Shown: positions 1-6,807, counted from the stretch's first letter. The stretch: 31,958 bases of DNA from an uncultured Selenomonadaceae bacterium (GCA_905236665.1 CAJONF010000263.1:1-31958); one strand, 5' to 3'. The notes: generated by a model from the sequence alone, not told the origin. Program-made: numbers and translations.

Positions 1-66
1 CATGCCGCCTTGAAATATCGGATACTTGATTTTCAGCAACTTACAGATGGCGTTATTTTCAAACAT
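1..66 (-). CDS. fabK: FabK, enoyl-ACP reductase II (5' end only)
   Basis: Only the first 22 codons are inside the window, read leftwards from ATG at 66. They give MFENNAICKLLKIKYPIFQG followed by GM. The block K-Y-P-I-x-Q-G-G-M near the N-terminus is the hallmark start of the FMN-dependent FabK / nitronate monooxygenase TIM-barrel family. FabK carries out the last reduction of the type II fatty acid elongation cycle in many Firmicutes. A strong GGAGGAG ribosome site precedes the ATG. Position just after plsX on the same strand supports FabK over a nitronate monooxygenase, because both act in lipid synthesis. The rest of the gene lies outside, so the call rests on a short stretch. Confidence 0.75.
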   Translation of the reverse strand, partial: MFENNAICKLLKIKYPIFQGGM

Positions 67-122
67 CTAATTTCTCCTCCTCAACGGTTTACGCCGCTCG
101 GCTGTTTGCCTGTGATTAACCT

Positions 123-151
123 AAATTATACGAATCTGCCGCATTTGTCAA
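123..151 (-). promoter_or_regulatory. Putative sigma-A promoter for fabK
   Basis: Read on the minus strand there is a perfect TTGACA (146-151). A TATAAT lies 15 bases downstream (125-130) and an overlapping TAATTT lies at the ideal 17-base spacing (123-128). The fabK start codon is about 57 bases further on. This would let fabK and following fatty acid genes be transcribed independently of plsX. I saw no clear FapR-type palindrome here. Confidence 0.55.
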
Positions 152-165
152 TGGTTTTAGTTTTG

Positions 166-179
166 AGCTTATAGCTTAT
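166..179. repeat. Tandem heptamer (AGCTTAT x2) beside plsX stop
   Basis: Two adjacent perfect copies of AGCTTAT lie about ten bases beyond the plsX stop codon. They belong to a pattern of seven-base tandem repeats found at several gene ends in this window (near 7481, 23765, 23796 and 25653). Confidence 0.5.
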
Positions 180-189
180 AAAAAAAATT

Positions 190-1179
190 TCAAAGCGCGT
201 TCTTTATACGATAAAAAACATTGCTGTTTACATAATCGCACGTGACGCCGATAGCCGAACAAATCTCCTTGGCATTTGATGAGCCGTGGCTTATCACACA
301 GCAACCGTTGACGCCCAAAAGCGGCGCACCGCCATTCTCGGAAACGTCCAGACGCTTTGACATATTCCTAAAAGTTTCGGCAATGAGTTTCCTGCCCAAA
401 AGTTTTGCGCCGCCGTTTGCAGTCAATTCTTCCGTCAACAGTTGCATTATCGTCAAGGCAAGCCCTTCACCAAATTTTAAAACGACATTGCCAACAAAGC
501 CGTCACAAACTACCACGTCAAATTTTCCGCGGGGAATATCGCGCCCTTCAGCATTGCCCGCAAAATTTATCGTCTGCAAAGTTTTTAACAGTTTATAAGT
601 TTCCTTGGCTTGCTCATTACCTTTAGTTTCTTCCTCGCCGATATTTAGCAGAGCGACGGAAGGATTTTTTATTTTCAAGACGTGCTCGGCATAAAGCGAA
701 CCCATTATCCCGCTTTGAATTAAATGTTCGGGTTTACTGTCGACATTCGCGCCGCTATCCAGTAAAAGAGTAATGCCGCGTGGCGTAGGAATTGGCGTAG
801 CTATAGCCGGTCTGCCAATGCCGTGAATTCTTTTCAAGATAAGTTGAGCCGCCGCAACCGCCGCACCTGTCGAACCAGCAGAAAGTACAGCGTCGCACTC
901 GCTGTCCTTAACCATTTTTGTCGCCACGACTATTGACGAATCTTTTTTATTACGCACGGCGTCGGCGGGATGTTCGCCCATTTCTATAACTTCGCTGGCA
1001 TGGCGAATCGTTATCGGGAAAATTTTTCCGCACGTTTCAGCCTCCAACTCTTCAGAAATTTTTTTCTCATCGCCGACCAAAATAATTTCGCACGGATATT
1101 TTTGAACAGCCAAAACCGCGCCTTTGATAATTTCCGCCGGAGCTTTGTCACCGCCCATGGCGTCGACTGCTATTTTCAC
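190..1179 (-). CDS. plsX: PlsX, phosphate acyltransferase
   Basis: PlsX converts acyl-ACP to acyl-phosphate, the acyl donor for PlsY in phosphatidic acid synthesis at the membrane. The 329-residue protein starts MKIAVDAMGGDKAPAEIIKG, the family's N-terminal signature. It also carries the conserved blocks SVALLNIGEEETKGNE and FDVVVCDGFVGNVVLKFGEG in the expected order, and is of normal length. The start is GTG at 1179, preceded by GGAGGAG at good spacing. It lies downstream of rpmF and upstream of fabK, the usual lipid/translation neighbourhood in Firmicutes. A promoter at 1205-1233 suggests it can be transcribed separately from rpmF. No truncation is visible. Confidence 0.97.
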   Translation of the reverse strand: MKIAVDAMGGDKAPAEIIKGAVLAVQKYPCEIILVGDEKKISEELEAETCGKIFPITIRHASEVIEMGEHPADAVRNKKDSSIVVATKMVKDSECDAVLSAGSTGAAVAAAQLILKRIHGIGRPAIATPIPTPRGITLLLDSGANVDSKPEHLIQSGIMGSLYAEHVLKIKNPSVALLNIGEEETKGNEQAKETYKLLKTLQTINFAGNAEGRDIPRGKFDVVVCDGFVGNVVLKFGEGLALTIMQLLTEELTANGGAKLLGRKLIAETFRNMSKRLDVSENGGAPLLGVNGCCVISHGSSNAKEICSAIGVTCDYVNSNVFYRIKNAL

Positions 1180-1204
1180 GTGTCCTGCTCCTCCAAAAGT
1201 TTAT

Positions 1205-1233
1205 GTTATAAAAGAAAATAAGCAGGTTTTCAA
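1205..1233 (-). promoter_or_regulatory. Putative promoter for plsX, overlapping a hairpin
   Basis: On the minus strand TTGAAA (1228-1233), a 17-base spacer and TATAAC (1205-1210) form a good promoter about 25 bases before the plsX GTG. The upstream part overlaps a small hairpin GCAGG...CCTGC (1222-1240) followed by a T-rich stretch. That hairpin could terminate transcription arriving from rpmF just where the plsX promoter begins. Confidence 0.5.
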
Positions 1234-1258
1234 TGCCTGCCCAAATTGTTTCCGTATC

Positions 1259-1523
1259 ATCAAGCCGTTTCATTGACACTGCCCCCTACATGAGGGCTTC
1301 TGATTCCTGAGTGAACTACTCCCGCTTATAAGGAGCTTCCTGAATCAACGAGGTTGCGCTTATGCGTCTTATTTCCTCTCATACAGGCTTTACTTTCCGC
1401 AGTCCCTGCGGTAGAGTCGAAACATTTTCGTTATATCCGAGATGAAAGAACTGTCAAGCTCGATTCATCTCGCCGCCTATAAAGGCTGGGAATTTTCGCG
1501 CAAGGTGGTTAAAACGGCTTGAT
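1259..1523 (-). mobile_element. Inverted-repeat-bounded relic resembling IS200/IS605 (TnpB) right end
   Basis: A 12-base inverted repeat, ATCAAGCCGTTT at 1259-1270 and its complement at 1512-1523, encloses 265 bases between rpmF and plsX. Inside, on the minus strand, are two tandem hairpins of the kind that end IS605-type elements and their omega RNA (GAAGCTCC...GGGAGTAGTTCAC at 1311-1339; GAAGCCC...GGGGGCAGTGTCA at 1274-1300). Further hairpins are a perfect 6-bp stem at 1397-1411 and a perfect 9-bp stem with arms 1438-1446 and 1464-1472. An open frame with stops reads like a TnpB C-terminus. The assignment to IS605 rests on remembered motif resemblance; the repeats and hairpins are directly visible. 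Confidence 0.45.
1316..1453 (-). pseudogene. Possible tnpB 3'-end fragment with internal stop
   Basis: One minus-strand frame reads QFFHLGYNENVSTLPQGLRK, then VKPV, a TGA stop, EEIRRISATSLIQEAPYKRE and a TAG stop that falls inside the GGGAGTAG terminal hairpin. Overlap of the transposase C-terminus with the terminal hairpin is typical of TnpB genes, whose 3' end also encodes the guide RNA scaffold. No RuvC catalytic motif or zinc finger remains, so this is at most the last tenth of a tnpB gene. A chance reading through a structured RNA is the alternative. Confidence 0.35.
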
Positions 1524-1546
1524 AGACCACCAATCAAAAACATATT

Positions 1547-1723
1547 TTATGCTGTTTCAATAACTTCGCGCCCGTCATAGTAACCGCATTCCAGGCATAC
1601 ATGATGTGGGAGTTTAGGTTCATGGCATCTCGGACATTTTACGTAGTTCGGAGCTTCTAACTTCCAATTTGCACGCCGCCTGTCGCGTCTGCTTTTGCTC
1701 AATTTCCTTTTAGGTGCCGCCAA
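1547..1723 (-). CDS. rpmF: Ribosomal protein bL32
   Basis: This 58-residue protein, too short to stand out by length, starts MAAPKRKLSKSRRDRRRANW and continues to a zinc ribbon with cysteine pairs C30-x2-C33 and C43-x2-C46 (KCPRCHEP, CLECGYYDGRE). That is the complete L32 pattern of the large ribosomal subunit, of the zinc-containing (C+) type. The start is TTG at 1723, fixed by the AAGGAGGTG ribosome site. It sits 13 bases after the yceD stop in the classic DUF177-rpmF pair, so the two are almost certainly co-transcribed. Confidence 0.97.
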   Translation of the reverse strand: MAAPKRKLSKSRRDRRRANWKLEAPNYVKCPRCHEPKLPHHVCLECGYYDGREVIETA

Positions 1724-1736
1724 CGCTTACACCTCC

Positions 1737-2189
1737 TTAAACTATTTTAAAATTTTCTAATGCTGAAAGTCGTGGGTCGACAATAAATTTATCGCAACCG
1801 CACTCGCCGTCATTCAAATTCGCACCGCATTTGGGACACAACCCTTTACAGTCCGCCTTGCAAAGATTTTTCATCGGCTGCCCAGCAAGAAGTATATCCC
1901 GCAAAAGTTCAGTAATATCAATTACATCGTCAACTGCCGCCGACTTTTCAAATTCTTCCTCGAATTCGTGCACTTGATTTTCAGAAGCCGGAGCAAGACA
2001 TCTGTCACAGATAAAAGACTTTTTACACTCTATCTGCCCGCGAACGACGTAACAACCTTCCGCGTCTTCAACCTCGCCGAAAACTTTTATATCAGTGAAT
2101 TCGTCTAGAGATTCGCCAAAAAGATTTTCCGCCGTCGCACTGAACTCAAAGGGAGCAATTCCGCCCCTTGCCGTTTGCACTTTCGGCAT
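1737..2189 (-). CDS. yceD: YceD family (DUF177) protein
   Basis: DUF177/YceD proteins are small, often zinc-binding proteins nearly always encoded before rpmF and linked to 23S rRNA or ribosome assembly. This one has the family's TARGGIAPFEFSATAE block near the N-terminus, a CDRCL motif in the middle, an acidic DDVIDITELLRDILL stretch and the C-terminal KGLCPKCGANLN block. I chose ATG at 2189 (150 residues); a TTG nine codons upstream is possible but falls within a -35-like element. The assignment to the family is firm; its exact molecular role is not established from sequence. Confidence 0.88.
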   Translation of the reverse strand: MPKVQTARGGIAPFEFSATAENLFGESLDEFTDIKVFGEVEDAEGCYVVRGQIECKKSFICDRCLAPASENQVHEFEEEFEKSAAVDDVIDITELLRDILLAGQPMKNLCKADCKGLCPKCGANLNDGECGCDKFIVDPRLSALENFKIV

Positions 2190-2216
2190 TTTACAACACC
2201 GCCTTTCCCGTGTCAA
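2188..2216 (-). promoter_or_regulatory. Consensus promoter overlapping the yceD start
   Basis: On the minus strand, TTGACA (2211-2216), exactly 17 bases, and TAAAAT (2188-2193) make a near-perfect sigma-A promoter. Its -10 box overlaps the first ATG of yceD, so transcription would begin near 2180-2182. There the fourth codon, GTG (2178-2180), could serve as the start of a leaderless message. The alternative is that the match is fortuitous. Confidence 0.5.
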
Positions 2217-2326
2217 GGCAACTATTTGGGATTTAGAATCTGGAAATTTTACAAAAAAATTTTTTCTGCGTCAAGATAAGTAGTCGCGTCTAAGGTCTTT
2301 CTAAGAAAAATTTTAATCCTTCCCTA

Positions 2327-2355
2327 ATGACAAGCGCAAAAAAAGTTTGTAGAAT
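2327..2355 (+). promoter_or_regulatory. Putative promoter for the small-protein cluster
   Basis: ATGACA (2327-2332), a 17-base spacer and TAGAAT (2350-2355) lie about 30 bases before the ATG of the 32-codon gene at 2386. The segment 2217-2326 between this and the yceD promoter shows no gene. Confidence 0.45.
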
Positions 2356-2385
2356 TAATGCAACAAGTACAAGGGAGGGATTCGT

Positions 2386-2484
2386 ATGTTGCTTATAATG
2401 GCATTAATCGGAATCGCCCTTGACGTTCCAAAGGAAATAGTCGGAGGCTTGCTGGCACTTTTCTTGATAAAGGAGTTTGCTTGA
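2386..2484 (+). CDS. Small hydrophobic membrane peptide (32 aa)
   Basis: An ATG preceded by GGGAGGG at 7-base spacing opens a 32-codon frame whose product is MLLIMALIGIALDVPKEIVG followed by GLLALFLIKEFA. Two short hydrophobic stretches flank a DVPKE turn, so a membrane-embedded or toxin-like peptide is possible. I do not recognise a family. The stop is 27 bases before the next gene, so both probably share a transcript. It could be a leader peptide, but the strong ribosome site argues for real translation. Confidence 0.5.
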   Translation: MLLIMALIGIALDVPKEIVGGLLALFLIKEFA

Positions 2485-2511
2485 AAATTTTTGAGTAAGG
2501 AAGTGATAAAG

Positions 2512-2841
2512 ATGAAAAAATTTTTGAGCGGCTTAACTGCTCTGGCAATTTGCGGCGCGTTAAATTTTGGGCTGACAACCGACGCGCAGGCAGCTGAATT
2601 GAATTCTGCAATTATAAATGCAACAGAGTATCAAAAACTCGCATCTCCCCATAAACCGCCACCACCACCGCCACGCTATGGACATGATAGACATCGCGAT
2701 TATCCACCGCCACCGCCGCCTCCGCCGCGCTATCGTGACGATCATCGCAGAAAACCACCACCGCCGCCACCGCCGCCACCACCTAGACCGAAAATTTATC
2801 GCGACGGTGAACAACCCCCGCCACCTCCACACAGACGGTAA
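2512..2841 (+). CDS. Exported polyproline/His/Arg-rich protein
   Basis: The 109-residue product has a clear Sec signal peptide (MKKFLSGLTALAICGALNFG, cleavage probably after AQA). The mature part is low complexity: four runs of six to ten prolines separated by short basic blocks rich in Arg, His, Asp and Tyr such as RYGHDRHRDY and RYRDDHRRK. The proline runs would form rigid polyproline II rods. The His/Asp blocks could bind metals or anionic surface polymers, but this is conjecture. I chose the ATG at 2512 behind AAGGAAGTG over a TTG at 2491. A terminator follows at 2863. No family was recognised. Confidence 0.75.
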   Translation: MKKFLSGLTALAICGALNFGLTTDAQAAELNSAIINATEYQKLASPHKPPPPPPRYGHDRHRDYPPPPPPPPRYRDDHRRKPPPPPPPPPPRPKIYRDGEQPPPPPHRR

Positions 2842-2862
2842 ATATCTTTAAGACAACAGCGT

Positions 2863-2902
2863 AAATGGAAAGTCAGCCCGCGCTTGCTTTCCATTTTGTT
2901 TT
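2863..2902 (+). terminator. Intrinsic terminator after the polyproline gene
   Basis: A perfect 10-bp stem AAATGGAAAG (2863-2872) pairs with CTTTCCATTT (2887-2896), followed by a T-rich tail. It closes the transcript of the two genes before it. Confidence 0.75.
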
Positions 2903-2942
2903 GAAAAATTTTTGCAAATAATTTGCTAAGGAATGAACTCTC

Positions 2943-3254
2943 ATGAGAAGGTTAGCGAAAAATTTAATATTGGCGACGTCAGTTGTCAGCGCAATATTTA
3001 TCGTTGACCTCTCGTGCGCCGGAGCTGCAAGTCTCCCTTATGAACAAACTTACCACGTAGAAAAATTTCGTTCGCTGAATACGAGCGATAGACAATATTT
3101 AGACTTTTGGTCGAAATTCCGTGATACGGTTATGCCAGACCCCGACGAGCCTCAAAATAATAATCCGCCTAAAGAAATGGAAAAACCTAAACCGGCTGAA
3201 AAACCTAAACCGGCTACGCCGCCACGCGAAGTTAAACCTAACCCTGTTGAATAA
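2943..3254 (+). CDS. Small exported Pro/Lys-rich protein
   Basis: The 103-residue product starts with a basic and hydrophobic signal sequence (MRRLAKNLILATSVVSAIFI, with small residues near AGAAS as the likely cleavage site). A short central region YEQTYHVEKFRSLNTSDRQY follows, then a Pro/Lys/Glu tail with repeated EKPKPA units. The tail resembles an extended periplasmic or cell-wall spanning linker. I recognise no family. It lies between two intrinsic terminators and so is probably its own transcription unit. Like the gene at 2512 it is exported and proline-rich, suggesting related envelope roles. Confidence 0.65.
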   Translation: MRRLAKNLILATSVVSAIFIVDLSCAGAASLPYEQTYHVEKFRSLNTSDRQYLDFWSKFRDTVMPDPDEPQNNNPPKEMEKPKPAEKPKPATPPREVKPNPVE

Positions 3255-3272
3255 AATCTGTTGACATAAAAG

Positions 3273-3302
3273 ACACTCTCGCTTGAGGGTGTAATTTTTT
3301 TT
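3273..3302 (+). terminator. Intrinsic terminator before tsaD
   Basis: ACACTCTC, a four-base loop and GAGGGTGT form an 8-bp stem with one G-T pair, followed by AATTTTTTTT. Confidence 0.75.
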
Positions 3303-3378
3303 AGCAGATGTAGCGGCAGGGTTTTTAATAACTTTGGCAAATTATCTTTCTGCAAAATTTAAAGAATGAGGAAAACTT

Positions 3379-4383
3379 ATGGAAAAAATTTTAACGCTTG
3401 GAATTGAAACTAGCTGTGATGAGACGGCAGCGGCAGTACTGCGCGGGGGGCGTGAATTGCTGTCAAATGTCATCTCTACGCAAATTCCCCTGCATCAAAA
3501 ATTCGGCGGCGTCGTGCCGGAAATAGCTTCGCGAAAACATATCGTGAACATTATGCCGGTTATTGATGAGGCAATCAGCAAAGCGGGCGTTGATCTGCGC
3601 GAAATAAATCAAATCGCCGTGACATTCGGGCCCGGATTGGCGGGAGCATTGCTTGTCGGATTATCGGCGGCGAAGTCTCTAGCTTACGCGCTGAAAATTC
3701 CGCTAGTTGCCGTGAATCATTTGGAAGGGCATATCTTCGCGAATTTCATTAGCGCACCCGAATTGGAGCCGCCGTTTTTATCACTTGTAGTTTCTGGTGG
3801 ACACACCGCGCTAATTAAAATGACGGGCTATAATAAATTTGAACTGCTTGGACAATCACGCGACGACGCGGCTGGCGAAGCCTTCGATAAAATTGCGCGT
3901 GTTATGGGCTTGCCGTATCCTGGTGGACCCGAAATTGACAAGCTAGCAAAACTCGGCAACCCCAACGCCATAACTTTTCCGCACCCGAAAGTTACCGGCT
4001 ATGATTTTAGTTTCAGCGGCTTAAAATCTGCCGTGTTGAATTTTTTAAATACCGCGCAGATGAAAGGCGAATCGATTAATTCTGCGGACGTGGCGGCAAG
4101 TTTTCAAAAGACGGTAGTCGATACGCTGGCAGAAAAAACTTTATCGGCGGCAGAAGAATTTAAACTTGATAAAATTGTTTTGGCGGGAGGAGTTGCGGCA
4201 AATTCTTCATTGGAAAAAACTTTGCGCACAGCTTGTCAACGGCGCGGCTTGGAATTTTTTTACCCGTCAAAAATTCTATGCACGGATAACGCCGCAATGA
4301 TTGCTTGCCGCGGTTATTATCAGTCGTTGGAAAAAATTTTCGCTGATTCGACGCTAAACGCCGTGCCAAATTTAGGGCTTTAA
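3379..4383 (+). CDS. tsaD: TsaD, tRNA t6A synthesis threonylcarbamoyltransferase
   Basis: TsaD, with TsaB and TsaE, transfers the threonylcarbamoyl group to A37 of ANN-decoding tRNAs. The 334-residue protein has the normal length and all key motifs: GIETSCDETAAAV at 8-20, the metal-binding HLEGH (H114, H118), VSGGHT (138-143), DDAAGEAFDK (162-171), GGVAANS (270-276) and TDNAAM with the third metal ligand D303. The ATG at 3379 follows GAGGAAAACTT. It is first in a plus-strand run with a phosphatase gene, queF and a vitamin B6 kinase; neither tsaB nor tsaE is nearby. Confidence 0.97.
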   Translation: MEKILTLGIETSCDETAAAVLRGGRELLSNVISTQIPLHQKFGGVVPEIASRKHIVNIMPVIDEAISKAGVDLREINQIAVTFGPGLAGALLVGLSAAKSLAYALKIPLVAVNHLEGHIFANFISAPELEPPFLSLVVSGGHTALIKMTGYNKFELLGQSRDDAAGEAFDKIARVMGLPYPGGPEIDKLAKLGNPNAITFPHPKVTGYDFSFSGLKSAVLNFLNTAQMKGESINSADVAASFQKTVVDTLAEKTLSAAEEFKLDKIVLAGGVAANSSLEKTLRTACQRRGLEFFYPSKILCTDNAAMIACRGYYQSLEKIFADSTLNAVPNLGL

Positions 4384-4395
4384 GGAGGATTTATC

Positions 4396-5529
4396 ATGAA
4401 AAAATTTCTTTCAACGCTAGTAATTTTTGTCTTTGCCGTGTCGTTTTTTTCTGTAGTGCACGCAATGGATTATCAACTTGAACAAGTCGTCGTAATAAGC
4501 CGACATAACCTGCGCAATTCACTAAAGGCGGGCGACGACCGCGGGCTTTTGACATTGCGCGGCGGCGAAATGGAAACGCTTATGGGACAATATTTCGAGG
4601 CGCGGTTAAGGGAGCAAGGACTTTTCCCGAAAAACGCGCAACCTAATGTCGGAGAGGTTCGTTTCTACGCGAATTCTTATCAGCGGACAATCGCCACGGC
4701 AAAATATTTCTCGGCGGGTGCATTTCCAGTCGCGAACATTCCGATTGAATATCATCGTGCCTTGGGACAAAAGGATAGAATTTTTCTGCCACCGACCGAT
4801 CCTGCGCTTATAACAAAACTTTTAACCGAAGGCAACGCTAAAAAATTATTCGCCGATATGCAAAAGGAATTCGCAACCGTTGAACGTCTCACGGGTGAAA
4901 AATTTAATCCTGCCGACAGTTCAATGAAAATCCGCACTGAAGCCGTTGAGTGGGAACTTAAAGGCTCGGCGAAAAAACTTAGTCTTGCCGCTGATGCCTT
5001 GCTCATGGATTATTACGATGAAAAAGTTTCTTACAGCGATTCTGAAATGCGCGATGTGGCGAAAATTTCTTCGTTGCTGATTAACACAAACTTTGATCGC
5101 CCGCTCGGCGCAAAAGTTTTTGCAAGCCCGATGCTCGCTGTCATTTCCGACGAACTCAACACGCCCGGTCGCAAGTTCAGTTTCATTTGCGGGCATGATT
5201 CCAATCTTTCCAACGTGTTGACGGCTATTGGCGTGGAAGATTACAATTTGCCAGGCACGATTGAATGGCGCGTTCCGATTGCTTCAAAGATTGTTATCAA
5301 AAAGTTTCGCGGTTCCGACGGCAACGAATACGCCCGCTTTAGTCTTGTCTATCCAGCCACCGCGCAGATTGTTAATCGCGAAATGTTGACTCTTGACAAT
5401 CCGCCAATGAAAGTTCCGTTGAAATTACGCGGACTGCAAATGGTTGACGCGGACGCTATTTATAAACTCTCGGACGTTTTACAAAGACTTTCTGACGCGC
5501 AGATTGTTGACGGTAGACGTGTTGCTTGA
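4396..5529 (+). CDS. Exported histidine-type acid phosphatase
   Basis: A Sec signal peptide (about residues 1-23, ending VHA) precedes a branch-2 histidine phosphatase domain, the family of glucose-1-phosphatase and phytase. The nucleophile motif reads SRHNLR (R36, H37, R40), with Asn in place of the usual Gly of RHGxR. A second arginine motif is SYQRT (R97). The C-terminal acid motif is GHDSN (H267, D268). The product probably releases phosphate from organic phosphates outside the cytoplasmic membrane. It follows tsaD by 12 bases with AAGGAGG, so it is in the same operon, an unexpected partner for a tRNA-modification gene. Substrate cannot be told from sequence. Confidence 0.82.
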   Translation: MKKFLSTLVIFVFAVSFFSVVHAMDYQLEQVVVISRHNLRNSLKAGDDRGLLTLRGGEMETLMGQYFEARLREQGLFPKNAQPNVGEVRFYANSYQRTIATAKYFSAGAFPVANIPIEYHRALGQKDRIFLPPTDPALITKLLTEGNAKKLFADMQKEFATVERLTGEKFNPADSSMKIRTEAVEWELKGSAKKLSLAADALLMDYYDEKVSYSDSEMRDVAKISSLLINTNFDRPLGAKVFASPMLAVISDELNTPGRKFSFICGHDSNLSNVLTAIGVEDYNLPGTIEWRVPIASKIVIKKFRGSDGNEYARFSLVYPATAQIVNREMLTLDNPPMKVPLKLRGLQMVDADAIYKLSDVLQRLSDAQIVDGRRVA

Positions 5530-5544
5530 TAAAAAGGAGAAATT

Positions 5545-5979
5545 ATGGAACTTAAAAATCTTGGAAAAATTACTGAATACAAATACGATTACGCGCCCGA
5601 ATTTTTGGAGGCGATTGAAAATAAAAATGTCGGCAGAAATTATTTCGTGACGCTGACCAGCGATGAATTTACTTGCCTTTGCCCGATAACTCATCAGCCC
5701 GATTACGCTACGATTAAAATCCGCTATATTCCCGACGCAAAACTTGTTGAGAGCAAGAGTTTAAAAATTTATCTGACGAGTTTTCGCAACCACGGAACTT
5801 TTCATGAAGACGTTATAAATAAGATCGCCGACGACCTGATTAAACTTTTGGAACCGCGCTATTTGGAAATCGAAGGATTGTTTAGTGTTCGCGGCGGAAT
5901 TTCTATCGTGCCGTTTGTAAATTATGGGCGCGGAGAATTTGAGGAAGTAGCTAAAAAAATTTTGTTGGAGAGACGATGA
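5545..5979 (+). CDS. queF: QueF, 7-cyano-7-deazaguanine (preQ0) reductase
   Basis: QueF reduces preQ0 to preQ1 with NADPH in queuosine synthesis. The 144 residues match the short unimodular type found in Firmicutes. The catalytic region FTCLCPITHQPDY holds the nucleophile cysteine C46 and the acid D53, and the NADPH motif ESKSLK is at 69-74. The ATG has an AAGGAGAAATT site 16 bases after the phosphatase stop. It overlaps the next gene by four bases. queC, an earlier step, is 9 kb away at 14683 on the same strand. Confidence 0.95.
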   Translation: MELKNLGKITEYKYDYAPEFLEAIENKNVGRNYFVTLTSDEFTCLCPITHQPDYATIKIRYIPDAKLVESKSLKIYLTSFRNHGTFHEDVINKIADDLIKLLEPRYLEIEGLFSVRGGISIVPFVNYGRGEFEEVAKKILLERR

Positions 5980-6797
5980 TTAAACAAAAAAAAATCGCGC
6001 TGATTAACGACGTGACTGGATTTGGACGTTGTTCAGTAACGGTTGAATTGCCGATAATTTCCGCGCTGAAAATTCAAGTTTGCCCGTTGCCGACCGCGCT
6101 TTTGTCCGTGCACACGGGCGTTAAAAATTATTTCATGGACGATTTTACTGACCGCATGGAAAATTACGTTGACAGCTGGCAGAAAAATAATCTGACGTTT
6201 GACGCCATTGCCACCGGATTTTTAGGCTCCGCCGCGCAGATTGAAATTGTTCGCCGCGCCATAAAAAAATTTCCCGCCGTCGTGATAATTGATCCCGTCA
6301 TGGGCGACCACGGAAAAATTTATAAATCTTATACGCGGGAGATGTGCCGACGTATGCGCGACCTGTTGGAATTCGCCGACCTTATCACGCCGAATTTAAC
6401 GGAGGCTTGCGAACTTTTAAACATTCCCTATCGCGGCGTTGTCTCTGATTCGGAACTGACAACCATGGCGGCGAACATTGCGGCTAAAGCTCGCGGCGGG
6501 CGCGTGGTGATAACGGGCGTGACGCTAGACATTGACGACGGCTCGAACATCACCAATTTTATTTTTGATCGCGGACAAATTAATTTCGTGACTTCAAAAA
6601 AACTCGGCAGTGATCGTTCAGGCACGGGCGACGTATTTTTTGCTGTAGTGGCGGCGTCTTGGCTTAACGGTGAAAATTTAGTTGAGGCGACGCGCAAGGC
6701 GGCAGATTTCGTTGCAAAGTGCATTGTTCACGCCGAAAAATTAAATCTGCCCTGGAATTGGGGCTTGCCATTTGAAGAATTTTTGACCGAACTCTAG
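5976..6797 (+). CDS. Pyridoxamine/pyridoxal kinase (PdxY/PdxK type)
   Basis: This ribokinase-fold enzyme would phosphorylate pyridoxamine or pyridoxal in vitamin B6 salvage. The 273-residue protein begins with IALINDVTGFGRCSVTVELP, typical of bacterial pyridoxamine kinases, and has IIDPVMGDHGK and PNLTEACELL in the middle. The anion-hole motif GSDRSGTGDVFFA near the C-terminus carries the catalytic Asp. It starts inside the queF stop (ATGA), so the two are translationally coupled. Hydroxymethylpyrimidine kinase (ThiD) is a less likely alternative, because the N-terminal motif and length fit PdxY-like proteins. Last gene of the operon; a weak hairpin (GAACTCT/AGAGGTTC) crosses its stop. Confidence 0.88.
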   Translation: MIKQKKIALINDVTGFGRCSVTVELPIISALKIQVCPLPTALLSVHTGVKNYFMDDFTDRMENYVDSWQKNNLTFDAIATGFLGSAAQIEIVRRAIKKFPAVVIIDPVMGDHGKIYKSYTREMCRRMRDLLEFADLITPNLTEACELLNIPYRGVVSDSELTTMAANIAAKARGGRVVITGVTLDIDDGSNITNFIFDRGQINFVTSKKLGSDRSGTGDVFFAVVAASWLNGENLVEATRKAADFVAKCIVHAEKLNLPWNWGLPFEEFLTEL

Positions 6798-6807
6798 AAG
6801 AGGTTCA

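Noticed and set aside
2560..2832. Arg/Trp-rich frame antisense to the polyproline gene, and a His-rich frame on the same strand
   Set aside because: They are other readings of CCACCG-type repeats without signal peptide or ribosome site; the frame with a signal peptide and start signal explains the region.
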